DNA of 13,499 nt from the NCBI GenBank assembly GCA_027081375.1, contig JALWKR010000192.1:1-13499 (forward strand), given 5' to 3'. The stretch is from Persephonella sp. Lineage in GTDB: Bacteria; Aquificota; Aquificia; Aquificales; Hydrogenothermaceae. The position numbers were made by a program, and so were the translations under genes. This document shows positions 1 through 6,727 of this stretch, piece by piece; the first letter of the stretch is position 1, and the number at the start of each line of letters is the position of its first letter. The notes under the pieces are model-generated. The model did not search any database. It worked only from the letters and a program-made list of their open reading frames with translations, and was not told where the DNA came from.

Positions 1-317
1 CAACAGGTATATATCAAAAAATTACTCCTTACCACCACAAATTTAAACCAACTATGGATCCTAAATTTGACCTTGCAGATTGTGGAACATGTAAAGAGTG
101 TATTAAAAACTGTCCTATGGCATTAGATCCAAGAAGAATGGCTTATATAAATGATTTCTATAAAGGAATTCAGGCCTGTATAGTTTGTGGAAACTGTATA
201 GATACATGTAAACAGGTTAGACTTCCTGAATGTAAAGAACCATTAATGACATGGGTTCAAAAACTTCCAGAAAGAGACGCTGATTTTATATCAGGAAAAA
301 TCAAAAAGTCCAACTAA
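1..317 (+). CDS. C-terminal part of a double [4Fe-4S] cluster protein (polyferredoxin type), 5' end outside window
   Basis: The reading frame is open from the left edge (first full codon at base 3), so the ATG at 54 is probably internal and the gene begins before the window. It shows two ferredoxin-type cysteine motifs. The first is Cys-x2-Cys-x2-Cys-x3-Cys-Pro (CGTCKECIKNCP). The second, about 24 residues later, is Cys-x2-Cys-x2-Cys-x3-Cys (CIVCGNCIDTCK). Each pattern binds a [4Fe-4S] cluster, so an electron-transfer role is likely. The arrangement recalls the C-terminal ferredoxin part of CcoG/NapH-type membrane polyferredoxins, but the spacer between motifs is longer than in CcoG and no membrane segment is visible in this fragment. 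It could also be the iron-sulfur subunit of a reductase. The gene ends at a TAA just before an intrinsic terminator, so it is the last gene of its transcript. I am sure of the cluster motifs and unsure of the family. Confidence 0.8.
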   Translation, partial: TGIYQKITPYHHKFKPTMDPKFDLADCGTCKECIKNCPMALDPRRMAYINDFYKGIQACIVCGNCIDTCKQVRLPECKEPLMTWVQKLPERDADFISGKIKKSN

Positions 318-344
318 TAAGGGGATTTTTCCCCTTATTTTTTT
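316..344 (+). terminator. Rho-independent terminator after the ferredoxin-like gene
   Basis: A perfect 10-bp inverted repeat, AATAAGGGGA (316-325) and TCCCCTTATT (330-339), is separated by a four-base T loop and runs into seven consecutive T residues at 338-344. It overlaps the stop codon of the upstream gene. This is the clearest intrinsic terminator in the window and separates the upstream unit from the rng operon. Confidence 0.9.
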
Positions 345-359
345 ATTTTCAAGGTTTTC

Positions 360-377
360 TCTTATCTCTTGATAAGA
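360..377. repeat. Inverted repeat over the -35 box of the rng promoter
   Basis: TCTTATC and GATAAGA are perfect 7-base inverted half-sites with a 4-base spacer, and the right half covers the -35 hexamer TTGATA. The position suits a repressor operator, but the half-sites are short and AT-rich, and no regulator gene is nearby. Confidence 0.35.
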
Positions 378-397
378 ATCATTTCAAAAGTTATTAT
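369..397 (+). promoter_or_regulatory. Sigma-70-type promoter of the rng operon
   Basis: TTGATA (369-374, five of six consensus bases) and TATTAT (392-397, five of six) are separated by exactly 17 bases. Transcription would start near 404, giving a leader of about 34 bases before rng. The site lies in the only gap between the upstream terminator and a five-gene run of overlapping genes, where an operon promoter is expected. Confidence 0.65.
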
Positions 398-412
398 TTA
401 TTCCATCTAAAA

Positions 413-426
413 TACTTCGAAAAGTA
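413..426 (+). promoter_or_regulatory. Small leader hairpin just before the rng ribosome-binding site
   Basis: TACTT (413-417) and AAGTA (422-426) can pair around a CGAA tetraloop, ending one base before the weak Shine-Dalgarno AGGT (428-431) of rng. RNase E/G-family genes in other bacteria can be controlled by cleavage of structured leaders. Here the stem has only 5 bp and would be weak in a thermophile. Confidence 0.25.
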
Positions 427-437
427 CAGGTTATTTC

Positions 438-1832
438 TTGGATAGAGAGTTAGTAATTGTCTCTTCTTACAACTTATATATGTTTATTCTTTTTGAAAAT
501 AAAGAAGCTGTAGAACTTAGAGTTGAATACATTGAAAATATAAAACAATCAGGGAATATTTACAAAGGTAAAGTAAAAAGAATTGTTCCTGCAATGAACG
601 CAGCATTTGTAGATATAGGGGAAGATAGAGAAGCTTTTTTACCTTTAAAAGATATTGACAAAATATGCCCTTCAGTAGAAAAAGGAAAATCTATTGTTGT
701 TCAGGTTAAAAGATCTGCCATTAGCACGAAAGGAGCAAAACTAACCTGTAAAATAACCTTGCCTGGAAAATATTTAGTCCTTTTACCAACAACAAATCAG
801 GTTTCTATATCATCAAAGATAGAAAATAAACATTTAAAAGAAGAAATAAAAGAACTGCTAGAACCTTTTAATGAGGAGGGTTACGGTTTTATTATAAGAA
901 CTTCTGCAGAACACGCACCTCCAGAAAGTATAATTGAAGATTTTCTTTCATTAAAAACACTTTGGAAAAATATAACAGAGCAGGCAAAAAAGAAAAAAAT
1001 GCCTTCTCTAATATATGAAGATAAAGATAAAGTATTTTCTCTTATAAGGGATTACGCAGGGGATATTCAAAAGATAGTAACAGATGATATTAGTATGTAT
1101 AAAGCTTTAAAAAAGCATATAAAGAAAAATTACCCAAACAAGAGTATAGAGATAGAGCTATTTAAAAATAAAGGAGTAACTTTATACAGCTACTATCAGG
1201 TGGAAAAAATAATAGGAAAAATTTTAAATCCTTATGTTTGGCTAAAAAGTGGCGGGTATCTTGTTATAGAAGAAACAGAGGCTTTAGTAACAATAGATGT
1301 AAACAGTGGGAAGCACTGTAAACACAAATCTTTAGAAGATACTGCATATCATACAAACCTTGAAGCAGCAAAAGAGATTGCAAAACATCTGAGGCTAAGA
1401 GATTTAGGTGGAATTATTATTATTGACTTTATTGATATGAAAGATGAAGAGAGGAAAAAATCTCTTATTGAGTTCTTAAAAAACGAAGTGAAAAGGGACA
1501 AAAGACCAATCAAAATAAAAGACTTTACATCCCTTGGTCTCTTAGAACTTACAAGAAAAAAACTTGAGGAAAGTTTAATAAAACAGCTTAGTGATGTTTG
1601 TTCCACGTGTAAGGGAAAAGGACTTATAAAGAGTTATCAGCTTGTTTTATTTGAGATAGAAAAGAAGATAGAAGAAATGAAACCATTTGCAAAAATTAAG
1701 ATAACTGTAAATCCTACTCTCAAAGAACATATAACCAAGTTTTTACAAACCTTAAAAATGGAAGATTTTATAGAAATATCTTATGATAATACCTTAAACA
1801 TTGATAAATACATAATAGAGAGAGTAGCATGA
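438..1832 (+). CDS. rng: Ribonuclease G (RNase E/G family endoribonuclease)
   Basis: This is a 464-residue single-strand-specific endoribonuclease of RNA decay and rRNA 5'-end maturation, close in length to RNase G and without the long C-terminal scaffold of RNase E. An S1 RNA-binding domain occupies residues 38-120 (GNIYKGKVKR, AAFVDIGEDREAFLPL). The 5'-sensor Arg-Thr pair is at 154-155. The DNase-I-like catalytic domain has the metal-binding aspartates D287 (TIDVNSG) and D330 (LRDLGGIIIIDFIDM). The Zn-link CSTC is at 388-391, where many relatives have CPxC. The start is TTG: an in-frame TAA at 408-410 limits the frame, TTG is the first start codon after it, and AGGT lies 7 bases upstream. 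The ATG at 480 would remove the first conserved strand. It is the first gene of an operon and overlaps the next gene by 4 bases (ATGA). Confidence 0.95.
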   Translation: MDRELVIVSSYNLYMFILFENKEAVELRVEYIENIKQSGNIYKGKVKRIVPAMNAAFVDIGEDREAFLPLKDIDKICPSVEKGKSIVVQVKRSAISTKGAKLTCKITLPGKYLVLLPTTNQVSISSKIENKHLKEEIKELLEPFNEEGYGFIIRTSAEHAPPESIIEDFLSLKTLWKNITEQAKKKKMPSLIYEDKDKVFSLIRDYAGDIQKIVTDDISMYKALKKHIKKNYPNKSIEIELFKNKGVTLYSYYQVEKIIGKILNPYVWLKSGGYLVIEETEALVTIDVNSGKHCKHKSLEDTAYHTNLEAAKEIAKHLRLRDLGGIIIIDFIDMKDEERKKSLIEFLKNEVKRDKRPIKIKDFTSLGLLELTRKKLEESLIKQLSDVCSTCKGKGLIKSYQLVLFEIEKKIEEMKPFAKIKITVNPTLKEHITKFLQTLKMEDFIEISYDNTLNIDKYIIERVA

Positions 1833-2737
1833 AAAAAGTTTTTGTAGGAGTTATATCTGCTGGTATTCTATTTTCCTGTGCCCAGAAAGTAGAAAAAAAA
1901 GATGTTATATCGAAAGCTTTCTCTTACTATAAAAAAGGTGAGTTCTCAGACGCAAGAAAATATCTAAAAGAGGCTATATACAAAGCAGAAGGTCTTACAA
2001 CAAAAGAGCTTTTACAACTTAGATATATGCTTGCAAATACTTACTACTTAGATGAAAACTATGTTGATGCTATTGTTGAGTTTGAAGAGTTTCTAATGCT
2101 TTTCCCAACTGCTCCACAAGTGCCAGAAGTTCTTTACAAACTTGCAGACTCATATTTAAAAGTTTCCCCAGGAGCAGAAAGAGATTTAACATATGTTGAC
2201 AAAGCTATTGAAAAAGCAGAAGAGTTAGTAGAAAACTATCCAGATTCAGTTTATGCAAAAAAAGCAAAAGAAATAATAAAAAAAGCTACTCTTATTAAAG
2301 CACAGCACTTACTAGAGATAGCACAGCTATACGAACATCTAGGAAAATACTATGGAGCCTATAAATATTATCAGAAAGCTTATGATGAGTATAGTGATGT
2401 TTTAGACACAAAAAAGATAGAGTTTAAGATAGCTGAAAATCTTTTAAAACTTCCTTATCAGTACAGGGAGAAAATAAAAGATTATGAAAGCCGTATATCA
2501 ATGATAGAAAAAAAAATAAAAAATGAAAAGGATATTCAAAAAAGATATGTCCTTTCTAACAGAAAACAGCTCTTAGAGAAACATTTATATACTTTAAAAG
2601 ATAGAATTAAAAAAGGTAGAGAAAAAGGAATAGCTATACTTAAATATATCATTGAAAACTATCCAGATAGCCAGTATGCTGAAAAAGCAAAAAATCTTTT
2701 AAAGGAGGTTGAAAAATCGAAACAAAAGAACTTTTAA
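1829..2737 (+). CDS. bamD: BamD/YfiO-like outer-membrane assembly TPR lipoprotein
   Basis: This 302-residue protein starts with a lipoprotein signal peptide (hydrophobic residues 4-15, lipobox LFSC with lipidated Cys17), so it should be anchored to a membrane from the periplasmic side. It is built of tetratricopeptide-like helices at about 27-50, 62-92, 99-137 and 160-190. The order, including RDLTYVDKA followed by NYPDSVYAKKA, parallels BamD, which works with BamA to insert beta-barrel proteins into the outer membrane. Unlike compact BamD, residues 210-265 form a charged, probably coiled-coil stretch, followed by one more TPR-like unit (266-292, ENYPDSQYAEKA). The ATG overlaps the rng stop as ATGA, indicating translational coupling. 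The 3' end holds the Shine-Dalgarno and start of rsfS. The BamD assignment is by pattern; it could instead be a general TPR lipoprotein. Confidence 0.75.
   Translation: MKKVFVGVISAGILFSCAQKVEKKDVISKAFSYYKKGEFSDARKYLKEAIYKAEGLTTKELLQLRYMLANTYYLDENYVDAIVEFEEFLMLFPTAPQVPEVLYKLADSYLKVSPGAERDLTYVDKAIEKAEELVENYPDSVYAKKAKEIIKKATLIKAQHLLEIAQLYEHLGKYYGAYKYYQKAYDEYSDVLDTKKIEFKIAENLLKLPYQYREKIKDYESRISMIEKKIKNEKDIQKRYVLSNRKQLLEKHLYTLKDRIKKGREKGIAILKYIIENYPDSQYAEKAKNLLKEVEKSKQKNF
2701..2718 (+). promoter_or_regulatory. Near-consensus Shine-Dalgarno with an AUC start for rsfS
   Basis: AAAGGAGGT (2701-2709) lies inside the end of the bamD-like gene. The GGAGG core ends 7 bases before ATC at 2716-2718. No ATG, GTG or TTG occurs in this frame between the in-frame TGA at 2710-2712 and the ATG at 2824. 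The site therefore decides the start of rsfS. Confidence 0.7.
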
Positions 2738-3072
2738 AAAAGATAGTAAGGTCAGCTCTAGATAAAAAAGGTGAGGATATTGTTGTTTTAGAGATAGGAA
2801 AAGTTTCTCCTATTGCTGATTATATGGTTATTATTACAGGAGAAGTCCCAGTTCATACAAAAGCTATTTCTGACGAAATAGTTTCTAACCTAAAAAAAGA
2901 AGGTGTATTGCCAGCTCACGTTGAAGGATATTCCGAAGGAAGGTGGATAGCTATAGACTACGGAGATGTAATGGTTAATATATTCATTCCAGAACTTAGA
3001 GAGTATTATAACCTTGAATGGCTTTGGTCAGATGCACCAAAAGTTGATATAAAAGAGCTTTTAGAGGAATAA
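2716..3072 (+). CDS. rsfS: Ribosomal silencing factor RsfS, probable AUC start
   Basis: RsfS (YbeB/Iojap family) binds ribosomal protein uL14 on the 50S subunit and blocks subunit joining when nutrients are scarce. Read from ATC at 2716, the protein has 118 residues, normal for the family. Its N-terminus, ETKELLKKIV then LDKKGEDIVVLEIGKVSPIADYMVI, matches the family from its first residues. The later motifs GRWIAIDYGDVMVNIF and the C-terminal YYNLEWLWSDA are also typical. Starting at the first in-frame ATG (2824) would give 82 residues and remove the first helix and strand of the conserved fold. The 5' end overlaps the bamD-like gene by 22 bases in another frame. murI follows after one base. 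The family is certain. The AUC start is inferred from the strong ribosome-binding site and the family N-terminus, and a base error in this sequence is the main alternative. Confidence 0.85.
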   Translation: METKELLKKIVRSALDKKGEDIVVLEIGKVSPIADYMVIITGEVPVHTKAISDEIVSNLKKEGVLPAHVEGYSEGRWIAIDYGDVMVNIFIPELREYYNLEWLWSDAPKVDIKELLEE

Positions 3073-3073
3073 A

Positions 3074-3850
3074 ATGCCTATAGGAGTTTTTGATTCAGGA
3101 ATTGGTGGATTAACAGTTTTTAGAGAAATAGCAAAGCATTTTCCTAAAACAGACCTTTACTATCTTGGAGATACAGCAAGAGTTCCTTATGGGAACAAAT
3201 CTCCAGAAACAGTTATAAGATACAGTCTAGAATGTGGGAACTATCTTTATAATTTTGGTATAGATGCTCTTGTAATAGCCTGTAATACAGCTTCTTCTTA
3301 TGCTCTTGATGTTCTAAGAAAAGAACTGGATATACCTGTTGTAGGTGTTGTGGAACCAGGAGTTGACCTTGCTTTGAGAATAACAAGAAATAGAAAAATA
3401 GGGATTATAGGAACTCAAGGAACCGTTAAAAGCCAGTCTTATAAAAATCTCCTTTTAGAAAAAGCAGATGTGGAGGTTTATCAGAAAGCATGTCCCCTTT
3501 TTGTTCCTCTTGTTGAAGAAGGAATGATAGATAATCACATTGCTAAGATGGTTGTAAAAGAGTATTTAGATGAACTTATTGAAAAAGGTATTGATACCCT
3601 TATACTTGGATGTACCCATTACCCTCTTTTAAAAGACACAATAAAAAAACTTTATCCTCACATAAATATTGTTGACTCTTCTCAGGCAATAACTGAGTAT
3701 CTTCAAAAACACCATATACCAAAAGATGAGACTGGTTTAAGAAAGATTTTTATAACTGATGAATCTCCTGCTTTTGAAAAGTTAAAAAGCCTTCTTATTG
3801 GGAACATTCCTGTTGAGAAACTAGAGCTTTCACAGATCTGTTCGCTATGA
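3074..3850 (+). CDS. murI: Glutamate racemase
   Basis: This 258-residue enzyme interconverts L- and D-glutamate and supplies D-Glu for the peptidoglycan stem peptide in the cytoplasm. The Asp/Glu racemase fold has two similar halves, each giving one catalytic cysteine: C70 in ACNTAS and C180 in LGCTHYPLL, with H182 beside the second. The N-terminal FDSGIGG (D7, S8) and the VPYGNKS segment (37-43) are diagnostic. Length and start are normal. The ATG is one base after the rsfS stop with AGAGGA upstream. The gene overlaps murG by 4 bases (ATGA), so two peptidoglycan-precursor enzymes are made together, one early and one late in the pathway. Confidence 0.96.
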   Translation: MPIGVFDSGIGGLTVFREIAKHFPKTDLYYLGDTARVPYGNKSPETVIRYSLECGNYLYNFGIDALVIACNTASSYALDVLRKELDIPVVGVVEPGVDLALRITRNRKIGIIGTQGTVKSQSYKNLLLEKADVEVYQKACPLFVPLVEEGMIDNHIAKMVVKEYLDELIEKGIDTLILGCTHYPLLKDTIKKLYPHINIVDSSQAITEYLQKHHIPKDETGLRKIFITDESPAFEKLKSLLIGNIPVEKLELSQICSL

Positions 3851-4896
3851 AAAAAGTATTTATTGCAGGTGGAGGAACAGGAGGACATTTTTATCCTGCT
3901 TTGTCTATAAGTGAAGCTTTACACAAAAAAGGATTTTCTATTTTTTATATAGGAACAAAAAACGGAATTGAAGGAAAAAAAGATTTTCCTTACGGAGAAA
4001 AAATTCTTTTTGATACAAAAGGAGTTAGAGGAAAAAGTCTAAAAGGTAAAGTTATTTCTACTGCTAAACTTCTTAATACAACCCTTAAAGTAAAAAAAAT
4101 ATTAAAAAAAGAAAAACCAGATTTTGCTATATGCTTTGGAGGATATGCGTCTTTACCTTTAGGTTTAGCAGCATTTTTAGAGAGAGTTCCCCTTTATATA
4201 CATGAGCAAAATTCTGTACCTTCTTATACAAATAAGGTTTTATCTTACTTAGCAAAAAAAATTTTTATAACCTTTGAGTATTCAAAAAAATATTTTCCTC
4301 AAGAAAAAACTTTTTTAACAGGTTTTCCTATAAGAAATAGCTTAAAAAAGCGTTTATCCATTTCTAAAGAGGAAGCAAGAAGACTACTGGGAATTCCTCA
4401 GGAAAAAGATGTAGTTCTTATTTTTGGAGGTAGTCAAGGAGCTAAAAAACTAACAGAAATAGGTGAAAGTCTAGCAGAAAAAGAAAAAGGAATATTTTTC
4501 ATTATAATCACAGGAAAAAATTCCAGTTTAAACAAAAAATTGCCTAATATAAAGAGTTTTGAGTATTTTGAAGATATGGGACTTTTATATAAAGCTTCAG
4601 ATATAGTAATTTCAAGGTCTGGAGCTGGAACAGTATCAGAGTTAATTTTGTTTGGAAAACCTGCTGTATTTATTCCTTATCCATATGCAGCTTCCAATCA
4701 TCAATATTTCAATGTAAAATGGCTTGAGGAAAAGGGGTTAGCCTATATAGTTGAAGAAAAGAATTTAAATGAAAAAGTCTTGAAGGAAAAAATAAAAGAC
4801 TTTTTCTCTAAAGATTTATCCCTATTGGAAGATAGAATAAAAAGTTTTGCTATAAAAAATGCAGAAGAAATTATACTTAAAGAGATAGGAGTTTAA
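3847..4896 (+). CDS. murG: UDP-N-acetylglucosamine transferase MurG (lipid II synthase)
   Basis: MurG transfers GlcNAc from UDP-GlcNAc to lipid I on the cytoplasmic face of the membrane, making lipid II. The 349-residue protein has the two-lobed GT-B fold. The N-lobe glycine-rich loop GGGTGGH is at 8-14 (His14 is the conserved residue), FGGYAS at 97-102 and HEQN at 119-122. The C-lobe has GGSQGA (194-199), SRSGAGTVSE (256-265, donor-binding region) and YPYAASNHQ (278-286). I see no Shine-Dalgarno before its ATG; it overlaps the murI stop (ATGA) and probably depends on translational coupling. It is the last gene of the rng operon, and its TAA overlaps the TAA of the opposing gene. Confidence 0.96.
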   Translation: MKKVFIAGGGTGGHFYPALSISEALHKKGFSIFYIGTKNGIEGKKDFPYGEKILFDTKGVRGKSLKGKVISTAKLLNTTLKVKKILKKEKPDFAICFGGYASLPLGLAAFLERVPLYIHEQNSVPSYTNKVLSYLAKKIFITFEYSKKYFPQEKTFLTGFPIRNSLKKRLSISKEEARRLLGIPQEKDVVLIFGGSQGAKKLTEIGESLAEKEKGIFFIIITGKNSSLNKKLPNIKSFEYFEDMGLLYKASDIVISRSGAGTVSELILFGKPAVFIPYPYAASNHQYFNVKWLEEKGLAYIVEEKNLNEKVLKEKIKDFFSKDLSLLEDRIKSFAIKNAEEIILKEIGV

Positions 4897-5282
4897 TTTT
4901 CTTTGTAAACTTTAAAGTTTTTTTCAAAAATAGGATTTCCTTCTCTATCCTCAACAACAACTTTCCAACTGCCTACCCACTGAGGCATTAACGTTTTAAA
5001 ACTCCATGTTCTAAATATAGGATACTTAATATAAAGCCTTATTCTAGCCATCTCTTTTCCTTCATAATACCAAACATGGTATATATACGTTGGAGGATTT
5101 AAAGCTTTTACTTTCGTCCAGAGGTAAATTCTTTTAACTGTATTTGGAAAACTATCTAGTCTGTTTACAGGATCTTTGTTCTTTATACCTGTAGTTAGAG
5201 CATAATCTATAATAACTACTTCCTGAGAAAAAGATACACTGCTTAAGAATAGTAATACTAAAAAAATTTTTAAAAATCTCAT
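4893..5282 (-). CDS. Secreted DUF2914-domain protein
   Basis: This 129-residue protein has an N-terminal signal peptide (basic start, hydrophobic residues 4-18, likely cleavage near SFS|Q), so it should be periplasmic or surface-exposed. The rest matches the DUF2914 pattern: an N-terminal strand with ALTTGIKNKDPVNRLDSF, a central HVWYYEGKEMARI, then FRTWSFKTLMPQWVGSWKVVVEDREGNPI. DUF2914 has no established function; it looks like a small beta-rich domain. The start is taken at the ATG at 5282 because it lies one base after the ispF stop, has GGGGGAG just upstream and begins the signal peptide. The in-frame codon at 5309 would add nine non-signal residues inside ispF. It is the last gene of the minus-strand operon and converges on murG with no room for a terminator between them. 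Confidence 0.8.
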   Translation of the reverse strand: MRFLKIFLVLLFLSSVSFSQEVVIIDYALTTGIKNKDPVNRLDSFPNTVKRIYLWTKVKALNPPTYIYHVWYYEGKEMARIRLYIKYPIFRTWSFKTLMPQWVGSWKVVVEDREGNPIFEKNFKVYKEN

Positions 5283-5283
5283 C

Positions 5284-5766
5284 TCACTCCCCCTTCCTAA
5301 GTAGCACAACCACTTCGCACATTCCTGCCTTTCCTTCTCCTATCTCTCCAATTTTCTCAAAAGTTTTTCCTTTTATAAAAATTCGTGATACATCTATATC
5401 TAATATTTTTGCTGTATTTTCTATGATTTTTTTTCTGTAATAAAGAAGCTTTGGTTTTTGAAGGATTATATATCCATCTATATTTACTATGGAATAACCC
5501 TTTTCTTTCACAATTCTATAAGCTTCTTTTAAAAAAATACTGCTATCTGCTCCTTCCCATTTTTTGTCGCTGTCAGGAAAAAGCTGTCCTATATCTCCGT
5601 ATCCTATAGCTCCGAGAAGGGCATCAGTTAAAGCATGAAAAAAGATATCTCCATCTGAATGGGCAACCCAGCCTTTTTCGTAGGGGATTTTCACTCCCCC
5701 TATTACGAGCTCCCTACCTTCTTCTAATCTGTGTATATCAAAACCTATACCTACTCTTATTTCCAT
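5284..5766 (-). CDS. ispF: 2-C-methyl-D-erythritol 2,4-cyclodiphosphate synthase
   Basis: IspF closes the cyclic diphosphate ring in the MEP route to isoprenoids, releasing CMP, and acts as a cytoplasmic trimer. The 160-residue protein has the metal ligands D10 and H12 (GIGFDIHRL) and H44. It also has the substrate loop HSDGD (36-40), DIGQLFPDSD (58-67), and the late threonine and glutamate T135 and E137 (KTFEKIG). The C-terminal motif, usually like GRGEGIAA, is here GEGKAGM, a modest divergence. It starts with ATG, overlaps the nadK end by 10 bases, and ends one base before the DUF2914 gene. The MEP pathway enzyme is placed with nadK, glyA and rpiB, so this operon mixes cofactor, one-carbon, pentose and isoprenoid functions. 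Confidence 0.95.
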   Translation of the reverse strand: MEIRVGIGFDIHRLEEGRELVIGGVKIPYEKGWVAHSDGDIFFHALTDALLGAIGYGDIGQLFPDSDKKWEGADSSIFLKEAYRIVKEKGYSIVNIDGYIILQKPKLLYYRKKIIENTAKILDIDVSRIFIKGKTFEKIGEIGEGKAGMCEVVVLLRKGE

Positions 5767-6605
5767 CCTAACTTGTCCCTTAGAATATCAAAGTAGTTTT
5801 TATCAGGAGTTCTAACTAAATATGTGTAGTAAGGAGACTGTTTTACAATGATTTTGTCTCCGTACTGAAGTTGAGTTCCTTCCTGTCCGTCTAACGTAAG
5901 CCACGCATCTTTTTCTTTTGCTACCATCTCTATAGTAATAGGTTCATAAGGAGGAAGCATTAAAGGTCTATCAGTAAGAGTGTGGGGACATATTGGAACA
6001 ATAAGAAAGTTTTCCATCATTGGATAAACAATTGGTCCTCCTGCAGAAAGGGCATATCCTGTAGAACCTGTAGGAGTGGAAACTATAATTCCATCTCCAT
6101 TGTACGTTGTTATATATCTATCTCCAACATAAACAGCAACGTCTACTATTCTTGCAAGGATAGCTTTATTTACAACAACATCATTTAAAACATCAGCTTT
6201 AAGTATCTCTTTTCCATCTCTTACAAGGGTAGCCCTTAACATCATTCTTCTTGATATACACAGTGGCTTAGAAAGTATTTCAGCTAAAACATCAAAAGCT
6301 TCATCCTCATTTACTTCTGTTAAAAAGCCAAGTCTGCCAAGGTTTATTCCAAGTATAGGTATTCCATACTTTGCTACTCTTCTTGCTGTTATGAGAAGGG
6401 AACCATCTCCTCCAACAACTAGAAGCAGATCTGTTCCTTTAAGGTTTTCTTCATGCTCAAGTTCTGAAAGATTTTCAAAAATCTCTGACTTTATAGCATA
6501 ACTATTCAGCCAGTTTTTTAGTCTTAAGGAAAAAGCTTTTGCTTCTTCACTTGCTTTTGTAAATATATGAACAGTTTTAAATAAAGGATACATTTTTATC
6601 TGCAT
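5757..6605 (-). CDS. nadK: NAD kinase (ATP/polyphosphate-NAD kinase)
   Basis: NadK phosphorylates NAD to NADP and sets the cell's NADP(H) supply. The 282-residue protein has GGDGSLL (65-71, catalytic D67), INLGRLGFLTE (87-97), LNDVVV (140-145, NAD-binding N141/D142) and the glycine-rich GDGIIVSTPTGSTGYALSAGGP (170-191). It then shows PICPHTLTDRP (204-214) and LDGQ (238-241). Length is typical. The ATG at 6605 is preceded at good distance by TGAGGA; the ATG four codons later is a less likely start. It lies 8 bases after the 37-codon membrane gene and overlaps ispF by 10 bases. Confidence 0.95.
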   Translation of the reverse strand: MQIKMYPLFKTVHIFTKASEEAKAFSLRLKNWLNSYAIKSEIFENLSELEHEENLKGTDLLLVVGGDGSLLITARRVAKYGIPILGINLGRLGFLTEVNEDEAFDVLAEILSKPLCISRRMMLRATLVRDGKEILKADVLNDVVVNKAILARIVDVAVYVGDRYITTYNGDGIIVSTPTGSTGYALSAGGPIVYPMMENFLIVPICPHTLTDRPLMLPPYEPITIEMVAKEKDAWLTLDGQEGTQLQYGDKIIVKQSPYYTYLVRTPDKNYFDILRDKLGWK

Positions 6606-6613
6606 TTAATTCC

Positions 6614-6727
6614 TCACTGATGCTGTTTTTTCTTTTTATCAAGGTATATTGGAAGGAAAAGGAAGAAAAAGCCAATTGTTAACACGGAAAAAAGTATAAA
6701 AAGCATTAATGCTATTAAATCATTCAT
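6614..6727 (-). CDS. Very small single-pass membrane protein (37 aa), family unknown
   Basis: An ATG at 6727 opens a 37-codon frame ending at TGA 6616-6614. It is preceded by AAGGAG at good spacing for a ribosome-binding site. After a short start (MNDLI) come about 24 strongly hydrophobic residues rich in Leu, Phe and Ile (including FSVLTIGFFFLFLP). The tail is YLDKKKKQHQ. The lysine cluster predicts a cytoplasmic C-terminus with the N-terminus outside. It overlaps the end of the 67-aa gene by 8 bases and fills almost all of the gap before nadK. The ribosome-binding site, the overlap and the hydrophobic pattern support a real gene, but I do not recognise a family. Small subunits of respiratory or transport complexes look like this, which is only an analogy. 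Confidence 0.65.
   Translation of the reverse strand: MNDLIALMLFILFSVLTIGFFFLFLPIYLDKKKKQHQ

Noticed and set aside
2701..2740. Programmed frameshift joining the bamD-like gene to rsfS
   Set aside because: No slippery heptamer followed by structure is evident, and a strong Shine-Dalgarno at the proper distance from ATC explains independent initiation.
2824..3072. rsfS as an 82-residue gene from ATG 2824
   Set aside because: It would cut off conserved N-terminal structure that is intact in the same frame upstream, and there is no Shine-Dalgarno before 2824.
4907..4924. AAACTTTAAAGTTT palindrome followed by T residues as a murG terminator
   Set aside because: The stem can form only about 5 bp with one G-C pair, too weak for a thermophile, and the sequence is explained as DUF2914 codons for Lys-Asn-Phe-Lys-Val.
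5283..5309. Longer start for the DUF2914 gene at 5309
   Set aside because: The added nine residues lie inside ispF and precede a proper signal peptide; ATG 5282 has a good ribosome-binding site one base after the ispF stop.
5982..6188. 68-codon open frame on the plus strand
   Set aside because: It is antisense to nadK, has low-complexity composition and no ribosome-binding site; it is a shadow of nadK.
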